This document shows, in pieces, positions 57,492-64,000 of a stretch of 64,000 nucleotides of DNA. Under the pieces are notes generated by a model. It searched no databases, was not told where the DNA came from, and saw only the letters and a list, made by a program, of their open reading frames with translations. The stretch comes from Arthrobacter sp. PvP023 (lineage in GTDB: Bacteria; Actinomycetota; Actinomycetes; Actinomycetales; Micrococcaceae), in the NCBI RefSeq assembly GCF_017832975.1, contig NZ_JAFIBI010000001.1:3100001-3164000 (forward strand), written 5' to 3'. The position numbers were made by a program, and so were the translations under genes. Each line of letters begins with the position of its first letter. Position 1 is the first letter of the stretch.

Positions 57492-58592
57492 GTGACCAAA
57501 GCGATGACAACCACAGTTGAAACTGCCCCTGCCGCCACCGCGGGCCGGCTCCATGACCCTGCCGTCCGGGGGTTCGCGTCCGACAACTATTCGGGCGTCC
57601 ACCCGGAAGTCCTGGCGGCCCTGGCAGCTGCCAACGAGGGCCACCAGGTCTCCTACGGCGAAGACGATTACACGGCACGGCTGCAGGTTCTTATGGAGGA
57701 GCACTTCGGCGCCGGGATCGAGTGCTTCCCCGTCTTCAACGGAACAGGGGCCAACGTCCTCTCACTCCAGTCCCTGCTGCCCCGCTGGGGCGCGGTGATC
57801 TGCGCTTCGACGGCGCACATCAACATGGATGAGAACGGCGCCCCGGAGCGGATCGGCGGCATCAAACTGCTCCAGGTCCCCACCACTGACGGCAAGCTCA
57901 CCCCTGAGCTGATCGACAGGGAGGCCTGGGGCTGGGGCGACGAGCACCGGGCCCAGCCCCTGGCCGTGTCCATCACCCAGACCACCGAACTGGGCACCTG
58001 CTACACGCCCGAGGAGGTGCGCGCCATAGCCGACCACGTCCACGCGAAGGGCATGAAGCTCCACATGGACGGTGCCCGGCTGGCAAACGCCGCAGCCCAC
58101 CTCGACGTGCCGCTGCGGACGTTCACCCGCGACGCCGGAGTGGACATCCTCTCCTTCGGCGGCACCAAGAACGGGCTGCTGTTCGGCGAAGTGGTGGTGG
58201 CGCTGAACCCCGGCGCCGCCCAGGGGCTGGTCTACCTCCGCAAAATGAACATGCAGCTGGCCTCCAAAATGAGGTTCATGTCCGCCCAGTTCATCGCACT
58301 GCTCGAGGGCGACCTGTGGCTGCGCTCGGCCAGGCACGCAAACGCGATGGCTGCCCGGCTGCGTGCCGCAGTCGACGGGATCGACGGCGTGGAACCCACC
58401 CAGAAGACGGAATCCAACGGAGTGTTCGCCATCCTGCCCGAGGGCGTTGCGGACCGGCTGCGGGAATCCTTCCGTTTCTACGATTGGAACGAAGCCGCCC
58501 GGGAAGTGCGCTGGATGTGCTCGTTCGACACGAGCGAAGAGGACGTCGATTCGTTCGTCGCCGCCATCAAGCGGGAGCTGGCGGCCAGTTGA
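57492..58592 (+). CDS. Low-specificity L-threonine aldolase / beta-eliminating lyase family
   Basis: 366 aa from GTG 57492 (ATG 57504 is an alternative). Fold-type I PLP enzyme: PLP-Lys226 in SFGGTKNG, Asp193 in HMDGARLANA, FNGTGANVL and ASTAHINMDENGAPE. Cleaves threonine or allo-threonine to glycine and acetaldehyde. Third in the DUF6421-SDR-aldolase run. Confidence 0.9.
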   Translation: MTKAMTTTVETAPAATAGRLHDPAVRGFASDNYSGVHPEVLAALAAANEGHQVSYGEDDYTARLQVLMEEHFGAGIECFPVFNGTGANVLSLQSLLPRWGAVICASTAHINMDENGAPERIGGIKLLQVPTTDGKLTPELIDREAWGWGDEHRAQPLAVSITQTTELGTCYTPEEVRAIADHVHAKGMKLHMDGARLANAAAHLDVPLRTFTRDAGVDILSFGGTKNGLLFGEVVVALNPGAAQGLVYLRKMNMQLASKMRFMSAQFIALLEGDLWLRSARHANAMAARLRAAVDGIDGVEPTQKTESNGVFAILPEGVADRLRESFRFYDWNEAAREVRWMCSFDTSEEDVDSFVAAIKRELAAS

Positions 58593-58654
58593 CAGGGGCG
58601 CACGGGGCGGCGAGCCTGCCGGGATCGGCGCCACATTTTGCGTAACCTGCGAAT

Positions 58655-59305
58655 GTGAACGAACTCGCCCAGGTTCCCGCGGAGTTCCTTACCGCTTTGG
58701 GATCCCTTCGAAAAGCACGGTGCCGCAGTGAGCTGCACCTGGACGAGATCCCGGCGCCCTCGCGGCTGGCGCCCTACGCAGTGGCCCTCGGAGCAGAGGT
58801 CATCGGCCCGGTCCCGGGACCGGGCCCTGCCGCTGTGCACGGGCCGGTTTCCGCTGCCCTGGTCCGCGCTGCGGGAACCAACGACGACGATGCCGAGGAA
58901 CTCGCCACCGGCCGGTTCATCCTGCTCTACGATCCGGACGGCTCGGCTGTTTGGGACGGGGAGTTCCGAATCGTCACCTACATCCGCGCCCAGCTTGAGG
59001 CGGAGATGGGGAACGACGAAATGCTTGGCTCGGTGGCCTGGACCTGGCTGGTCGAGGCGCTGGAAAACCACAAGGCCCCCTACCGGGCGGCGGGCGGAAC
59101 AGCCACCAGGATCCTGTCCGAAAGCTTCGGCACCCTCGCCGACCGGCCGGGTTCCATCGACATCGAACTACGGGCGTCCTGGACGCCCGAGGGGCCGGAT
59201 ATCCGCTCGCACCTGGAGGCGTGGTCGGACATGGTCTGCACGTTCGCCGGACTCCCGCCGCTGCCGGAGGGTATCTCCGCCCTGCCCCGCAGGCGGCGCA
59301 ACTGA
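58655..59305 (+). CDS. DUF3000 domain-containing protein
   Basis: 216 aa from GTG 58655. Actinobacteria-specific family found next to ribonuclease D genes. Features: ELHLDEIPAPSRLAPYAVAL, ATGRFILLYDPDGSAVWDGE, SVAWTWLVEALEN and GSIDIELRASWTPEGPD. Function unknown. The neighbouring rnd gene follows after 57 nt, a conserved pairing that suggests an RNA-related role. Confidence 0.9.
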   Translation: MNELAQVPAEFLTALGSLRKARCRSELHLDEIPAPSRLAPYAVALGAEVIGPVPGPGPAAVHGPVSAALVRAAGTNDDDAEELATGRFILLYDPDGSAVWDGEFRIVTYIRAQLEAEMGNDEMLGSVAWTWLVEALENHKAPYRAAGGTATRILSESFGTLADRPGSIDIELRASWTPEGPDIRSHLEAWSDMVCTFAGLPPLPEGISALPRRRRN

Positions 59306-59362
59306 CCATGGCTGGCTACGGCGGGGCGCCCTCCAGCGCGATGTCGGTAAACTGAAGGCATC

Positions 59363-60703
59363 ATGACCCCTCAAAATCCGGAACACACCACAGCCGGCGT
59401 CCCGGCTGCTGACATTACTCCCCACATCACGGTGGAAGGCTTTGACAGCCTGGTCCCCGAGGTCATTGACCTGGACTCCCCCCGCGACGGAGTACCGCTA
59501 GTCATTGAAACTCCCGCAGGGCTGGAACGCTGCGCCGCCGCGATCGCCGCCGGGACGGGTCCGGCCGGGGTGGACGCGGAACGCGCGTCGGGCTTCCGCT
59601 ACGGGCAACGGGCCTTCCTGGTGCAGATCCGGCGCGAAGGCTCGGGAACGTGGCTCATCGATCCTGAACCCTTTGGTGACCTGCAGATCATCAACGACGC
59701 CCTGGAAGGCGTCGAGTGGATCCTGCACGCAGCGAGCCAGGACCTTCCGTGCCTATCGGAACTGGGCATGTGGCCACACAAACTCTTCGATACAGAGCTC
59801 GCAGCGCGGCTGGCGGGACTGCCGAGGGTGGGCCTGGCAGCAGTCATCGAGCAACTGCTCGGGTTCGGCCTCGCCAAGGAACATTCCGCCGCCGACTGGT
59901 CCACCCGCCCGCTCCCTGAGCCCTGGCTGCGGTACGCGGCCCTGGACGTCGAGGTCCTCACGGAGCTGCGCGAAGAACTCATCGAGCTGCTCCAGGCCGA
60001 CGGAAAACTGGAATACGCCGAGCAGGAGTTCGCCGCCATCCTCGCGGCCGGGCTTACCCCTCCCCGCGTGGATCCCTGGCGCAAGACCTCCGGACTACAC
60101 CAGATCAGGGACCGCCGCCAACTGGCTGCGGTCCGCGAACTGTGGCTGGAACGGGATTCCCTGGCCCGCAAGCGCGACGTGGCCCCGGGCCGGCTCATCC
60201 CCGATTCAGCCCTTGTGGCCGCGGCGAAAGCCATGCCCTCCACCGTGCCCCAGCTGCTCGGCACCAAGGGATTCCACGGCCGGGCCGCACAGCGCGAGGC
60301 TCCGCGCTGGCTGCGGTGCATCGCGACGGCGAGGACGATGGAGGAGCTGCCTCCGCTGCATCTGCCGACCAACGCGCCGCCGCCGCCGCGGGTATGGGCG
60401 GACAGGGATCCGGCTGCGGCCGAACGCCTGGCTACTGCCAGGCCCCTCCTTCAGGACAAGGCCGACGAACTGAACCTGCCCGTCGAAAACCTGCTCACGC
60501 CAGACTTCCTCCGCCGGGTGGCATGGCGTCCCCCTGCCGAGCTCAGCGAAGAAGGGATCGCCGAGGAGCTCGGTGAGCTCGGTGCCCGGCCCTGGCAGAT
60601 CGAACTGACGGCTCCGCTGATTACTTCCGCGTTCCTCAATCCGCAGCCGCTGCCGCCAAAGGAAGCCAAGGAACCCAGGGCCGCGCCCGGCACCGGGAGC
60701 TAG
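59363..60703 (+). CDS. rnd: Ribonuclease D-like 3'-5' exonuclease with HRDC domain
   Basis: 446 aa. DEDD exonuclease core: AGVDAERASGFRYGQRA (Asp, Glu), LHAASQDLPCLSEL (Asp) and RYAALDVEVLTEL (YxxxD with final Asp). A C-terminal HRDC RNA-binding domain follows (RDRRQLAAVRELWLERDSLA). It trims structured RNA 3' ends. An extra Pro/Ala-rich tail ends the protein. Confidence 0.92.
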   Translation: MTPQNPEHTTAGVPAADITPHITVEGFDSLVPEVIDLDSPRDGVPLVIETPAGLERCAAAIAAGTGPAGVDAERASGFRYGQRAFLVQIRREGSGTWLIDPEPFGDLQIINDALEGVEWILHAASQDLPCLSELGMWPHKLFDTELAARLAGLPRVGLAAVIEQLLGFGLAKEHSAADWSTRPLPEPWLRYAALDVEVLTELREELIELLQADGKLEYAEQEFAAILAAGLTPPRVDPWRKTSGLHQIRDRRQLAAVRELWLERDSLARKRDVAPGRLIPDSALVAAAKAMPSTVPQLLGTKGFHGRAAQREAPRWLRCIATARTMEELPPLHLPTNAPPPPRVWADRDPAAAERLATARPLLQDKADELNLPVENLLTPDFLRRVAWRPPAELSEEGIAEELGELGARPWQIELTAPLITSAFLNPQPLPPKEAKEPRAAPGTGS

Positions 60704-60763
60704 GCTTCCGGACCTGCCCCGCCTGCTGTCGGCCGCGCCCGGCCAAACAGTCCGCCGGGGTCC

Positions 60764-60792
60764 TTGCCAGTTAAGTTACTCACGAGTAACAT
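60764..60792 (+). promoter_or_regulatory. Predicted fadA-fadB promoter with embedded operator
   Basis: TTGCCA (60764-60769), 17-nt spacer, TAACAT (60787-60792). The palindrome GTTACTC-AC-GAGTAAC (60775-60790) covers the spacer and most of the -10 box, an arrangement suited to repression by a dimeric, probably TetR-type, regulator. Confidence 0.55.
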
Positions 60793-60866
60793 TGGGATCA
60801 ATGCCGCCCGGACCGCCGCTGCCACAGGCGTGCGTCCGGCACCCATGTCTCGATGAGGAGTATCAC

Positions 60867-62198
60867 GTGAGCCAACCCCACAGCGGAAAAGACAGCAGCG
60901 GAGCACACAGCAGCAGAAGCCCCCGCACCGTCCGCGACGTCGTCTTTGTGGACGGTGTCCGGACCCCGTTCGGGCGCGCAGGCGAGAAAGGCATCTACGC
61001 CGGAACCCGCGCAGATGACCTCGTGGTCAAGTGCATCCGCGAACTGATGCGCCGCAACCCCTCACTCCCCGCGGACCGCATCGATGAGGTGGCCGTCGCC
61101 GCCACCACCCAGACCGGCGACCAGGGGCTCACCATCGGCCGCACCGCGGCACTGCTGGCCGGACTCCCCCGCACCGTACCGGGATTCGCCGTGGACCGCA
61201 TGTGCGCCGGAGCAATGACCGCAGTGACCACCACCGCCAGCGGCATTGCCTTCGGCGCCTACGACGTCGTCATCGCCGGCGGAGTGGAGCACATGGGCAA
61301 CCACCCGATGGGCGAGGGCGCCAATCCCAATCCGCGCTTCATGTCCGAGCGCCTGGTGGATCCGGCCGCACTGAACATGGGAAACACCGCGGAAAACCTG
61401 CACGACCGTTTCCCGGCTATCACCAAGGACCGTACGGACGCCTACGCGGTGGCGTCCCAGGACAAGCTGGCAGCGGCCTACGGAAAGGGTCAGATCCAGC
61501 CGGACCTGGTGCCGGTGGCCACCATGAAGCCGGGGCAGGGCTGGACGGTCAACACTGTTGACGAGCCGCCCCGGCCCGGAACTTCGCTCGAGGACCTCGC
61601 CGCGCTGCGCACGCCCTTCCGCCCCCACGGCCGGGTAACTGCCGGCAACGCCGCCGGTTTGAACGACGGCGCAACGGCGGCCCTGCTGGCCTCGGCGGAT
61701 GCCGCCGCTGAGCTTGGGCTGCCTGTCAAGATGCGCCTGGTCAGCTACGCCTTTGCCGGCGTGGAACCCGAAGTCATGGGCATCGGTCCGGTACCTGCCA
61801 CGGAGAAGGCGCTGAAGAACGCCGGCCTCGGCATCGCGGACATCGGGCTTTTCGAAATCAACGAGGCGTTCGCCGTCCAGGTGTTGAGCTTCCTGGACCA
61901 CTTCGGTATTTCCGACGACGATCCCCGCGTTAACCGCTATGGCGGCGCGATCGCCGTCGGGCACCCCCTGGCCTCGTCCGGAGTGCGCCTGATGAACCAG
62001 CTGGCGCGCCAGTTCGAGGAGGACCCCGCAGTCCACTACGGCATGACCACTATGTGCATCGGCCTGGGCATGGGTGCCACCGTCATCTGGGAAAACCCGC
62101 ATCACTCGGAATACACAGGCTACAGCGGCGTCCTGTCACCAACCGACGATTCCGCCACAGAAACCGCCACCACCGAGACTGAAGGAGCCGCAGCATGA
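60867..62198 (+). CDS. fadA: Acetyl-CoA C-acyltransferase (thiolase)
   Basis: 443 aa from GTG 60867, with GAGGAG 7 nt upstream. Last step of beta-oxidation. Active-site Cys113 in DRMCAGAMTAV, then GGVEHMGNHPMG, NEAFAVQVLSF (His-equivalent loop), GHPLASSGVR (His) and TTMCIGLGMGATV (second Cys). A ~22-residue Ser-rich N-terminal extension and a Thr-rich tail flank the core. Overlaps the next gene (ATGA), forming the FadA-FadB pair. Confidence 0.94.
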   Translation: MSQPHSGKDSSGAHSSRSPRTVRDVVFVDGVRTPFGRAGEKGIYAGTRADDLVVKCIRELMRRNPSLPADRIDEVAVAATTQTGDQGLTIGRTAALLAGLPRTVPGFAVDRMCAGAMTAVTTTASGIAFGAYDVVIAGGVEHMGNHPMGEGANPNPRFMSERLVDPAALNMGNTAENLHDRFPAITKDRTDAYAVASQDKLAAAYGKGQIQPDLVPVATMKPGQGWTVNTVDEPPRPGTSLEDLAALRTPFRPHGRVTAGNAAGLNDGATAALLASADAAAELGLPVKMRLVSYAFAGVEPEVMGIGPVPATEKALKNAGLGIADIGLFEINEAFAVQVLSFLDHFGISDDDPRVNRYGGAIAVGHPLASSGVRLMNQLARQFEEDPAVHYGMTTMCIGLGMGATVIWENPHHSEYTGYSGVLSPTDDSATETATTETEGAAA

Positions 62199-64000
62199 GC
62201 GCCGCAGATTTCCGCAAGCTTGCCGATCTCTTCTCCGACGAGACAGTCACGCATTCGTATGTGCAGGACATCCAGCTTCCGGCATCCGGCGGCAAGCCAA
62301 GCCCGGGAACCTTCGCCCTGATCACCCTGGACAACGGGCTGGACCACTCCAAACCCACCACGCTGGGCCCGAACACGCTGGTGGAGCTGGGAACGGTCCT
62401 CGAGGGGCTCAAGGACCGTGCCGCCCGCGGCGAGATCGTGGGCGTCGGTGTCACCGGCAAGCCTTACTACCTGGTGGCCGGCGCGGACCTGTCGGCGGTC
62501 AAGTCCCTCAACAACCGGGACCACGGCCTCTGGATGGCCCAGCTGGGCCATGATGTCTATGCCACACTGGCCAACCTGGGCGTTCCCAGCTTCGCCTTCA
62601 TCAACGGTGTGGCGCTGGGCGGCGGGCTGGAGATCGCACTGCAGTCCACCTACCGCACGGTGTCCACCGGCGCCGGCGCGCTGGCACTTCCCGAATCTTT
62701 CCTCGGGCTGGTGCCCGGCTGGGGAGGCGTCTACATCCTGCCGCGGCTGATCGGACCGGAAAACGCCGTCAAGGTGATGATCGAGAATCCGCTCAGCAAC
62801 AACCGGACGCTCACCGGCCCCCAGGCCTTCGGTCTGGGAATTGCCGACGCCATGTTCGAACCTGCGGACTTCGTGGAACAGTCCCTGGCCTGGGCCGCGG
62901 GCGTCATCTCCGGTGAGGCAGCCCCGGAACGGCCCCACGCCGTCGAGCCCTCCGACCCGGCGGTTGCCGAGCGCTGGACGGCGGCCGTTGCCGCCGGGCG
63001 CGCCTTTGTGGAGTCCAGGACGTCCAATGCCTCACCCGCGCCGGCCAAGGTCCTGGACATCATGGAGGCCAACAGGACCATGAGCCAGTCGGACTCGGCA
63101 GCGCTCGAGTGCGAGACCCTGGCCGGCCTCATGCAGACCGACGAGTTCCGCTCCACGGTCTACGCGTTCCTGGACCTCGTGCAGAAGCGCTCCAAGCGCC
63201 CGGCCGGCGCACCTGACCGCAAACTGGCCCGGCCGGTGACCAAGGTGGGCGTGGTGGGCGCAGGCTTGATGGCCAGCCAGCTGGCCCTGCTCTTCGCCCG
63301 GCAGCTCAAGGTCCCCGTCGTGATGACGGACATCGACCAGGCCCGCGTGGACAAAGGCGTGGGCTACGTCCACGCTGAAGTGGACAAGATGCTGGCGAAG
63401 AAGCGGATCAGTGCCGACGCCGCCAACCGCACCAAGGCGCTGGTCACCGGATCGGTTTCCAAGGATGCTTTTGCCGACGCGGACTTCGTCATCGAGGCGG
63501 TGTTCGAGGAACTGAACGTCAAGAAGCAGGTGTTCGCCGAGGTGGAGGCGATTGTCTCCCCCGAGTGCATCCTGGCGACCAACACGTCCTCGCTGTCCGT
63601 GACGGCGATGGCTGCGGACCTGGAGCACCCGGAACGCCTGGTGGGATTCCACTTCTTCAACCCGGTGGCCGTGATGCCGCTCCTGGAGATCGTCCGCGCC
63701 CCCAAGACCGACGACGCCGTGCTGGCCACCGCGTTTGAGCTCGCCAAGGGGCTCAAGAAGACAGCGGTGCTGGTCAAGGACGCAGCGGCGTTCGTGGTCA
63801 ACCGCATCCTGCTGCGCCTGATGGGCGAAGTGACCGCCGCGTTCGATGAAGGGACTCCGGCCGAGGTGGCGGACAATGCGCTGCGCCCCATGGGGCTGCC
63901 CATGACTCCGTTCACGCTTGGCGCTATGGTGGGCCTGCCCGTGGCGCAGCACGTCCAGGAGTCCCTGCACACCGCGTTTGGCGACCGCTTTACGGTTTCC
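62195..64000 (+). CDS. fadB: Fatty acid oxidation multienzyme: enoyl-CoA hydratase / 3-hydroxyacyl-CoA dehydrogenase (3' partial)
   Basis: About 602 residues seen; it continues past the window. N-terminal crotonase domain: VAGADLSAVK, then NGVALGGGLEIALQS and LPESFLGLVPGWGG. From residue ~340 the NAD domain of 3-hydroxyacyl-CoA dehydrogenase: TKVGVVGAGLMASQLALLFA, DFVIEAVFEELNVKKQVFAE, ATNTSSLSVTAMA and GFHFFNPVAVMPLLEIV (catalytic His). With FadA it completes the beta-oxidation cycle. Confidence 0.95.
   Translation, partial: MSAADFRKLADLFSDETVTHSYVQDIQLPASGGKPSPGTFALITLDNGLDHSKPTTLGPNTLVELGTVLEGLKDRAARGEIVGVGVTGKPYYLVAGADLSAVKSLNNRDHGLWMAQLGHDVYATLANLGVPSFAFINGVALGGGLEIALQSTYRTVSTGAGALALPESFLGLVPGWGGVYILPRLIGPENAVKVMIENPLSNNRTLTGPQAFGLGIADAMFEPADFVEQSLAWAAGVISGEAAPERPHAVEPSDPAVAERWTAAVAAGRAFVESRTSNASPAPAKVLDIMEANRTMSQSDSAALECETLAGLMQTDEFRSTVYAFLDLVQKRSKRPAGAPDRKLARPVTKVGVVGAGLMASQLALLFARQLKVPVVMTDIDQARVDKGVGYVHAEVDKMLAKKRISADAANRTKALVTGSVSKDAFADADFVIEAVFEELNVKKQVFAEVEAIVSPECILATNTSSLSVTAMAADLEHPERLVGFHFFNPVAVMPLLEIVRAPKTDDAVLATAFELAKGLKKTAVLVKDAAAFVVNRILLRLMGEVTAAFDEGTPAEVADNALRPMGLPMTPFTLGAMVGLPVAQHVQESLHTAFGDRFTVS

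Overview
The window is chromosomal DNA from a high-GC actinomycete, most likely a member of the Micrococcaceae (Arthrobacter/Pseudarthrobacter type). This is inferred from the pervasive G/C third-codon bias, frequent GTG starts with ATGA/GTGA/TGATG overlaps, and actinobacterial families such as PdtaR (ANTAR), HGxxPAAW, the TIGR02234 trp-operon membrane protein, TIGR03085, DUF3000 and DUF6421. I ran no searches; family names come from recognising motifs and translated sequence.

Layout. (1) 1-8.9 kb, + strand: an accessory catabolic cluster. It holds a GMC oxidoreductase fused to a gluconate-2-dehydrogenase subunit-3-like domain (cut by the window edge), an enoyl-CoA hydratase homologue, an aldehyde dehydrogenase, a GH88 unsaturated glucuronyl hydrolase, a second GMC oxidoreductase, a LacI regulator and a UPF0303 protein. 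It ends at a 16-bp-stem bidirectional terminator. (2) 9-13.4 kb: a DUF1479 oxygenase-like gene diverges from a ROK regulator. Two matching inverted repeats lie in the shared promoter region. The ROK gene is translationally coupled to an unusual AAA+ ATPase with a ClpB-like C-terminal half. (3) 13.9-19.9 kb: a redox gene group (carboxymuconolactone decarboxylase family, lipoprotein flavodoxin, aldo/keto reductase, cupin). The cupin is split by an IS256-family element with recognisable terminal repeats and a target duplication. Around it is a graveyard of integrase fragments, a broken small gene, a toxin-tip/immunity-like pair and a DUF1016-type nuclease fragment, all next to tRNA-Leu(CAA). (4) 20-48.1 kb, mostly - strand: core metabolism. 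In order: pdtaR, pyk, gltD/gltB, lgt-trpA-trpB-trpC-(HGxxPAAW)-(TIGR02234)-trpE-hisI, hisF-hisG-hisE-ribH-ribA-ribB-ribE-ribD behind an FMN riboswitch, rpe, rsmB-fmt-def and a PD-(D/E)XK protein. (5) 48.1-49.2 kb: a tRNA cluster, Val(CAC) on - and Gly-Cys-Val-Gly-Val on +, with an exact Gly/Val duplication. (6) 49.3-64 kb: housekeeping genes: a small antitoxin-like protein, zapE, a sulfurtransferase with a SufE-like partner, ybaK, a hydrolase, msrB, DUF6421, an SDR, a threonine aldolase, DUF3000, rnd and a fadA-fadB pair behind a palindromic promoter. fadB runs off the window end.

The biosynthetic genes form tight operons with overlapping stop/start codons. The least explained material is the GMC/GH88 cluster, the ROK-AAA+ pair with its operator pair, and the rearranged island at 15.9-19.8 kb.
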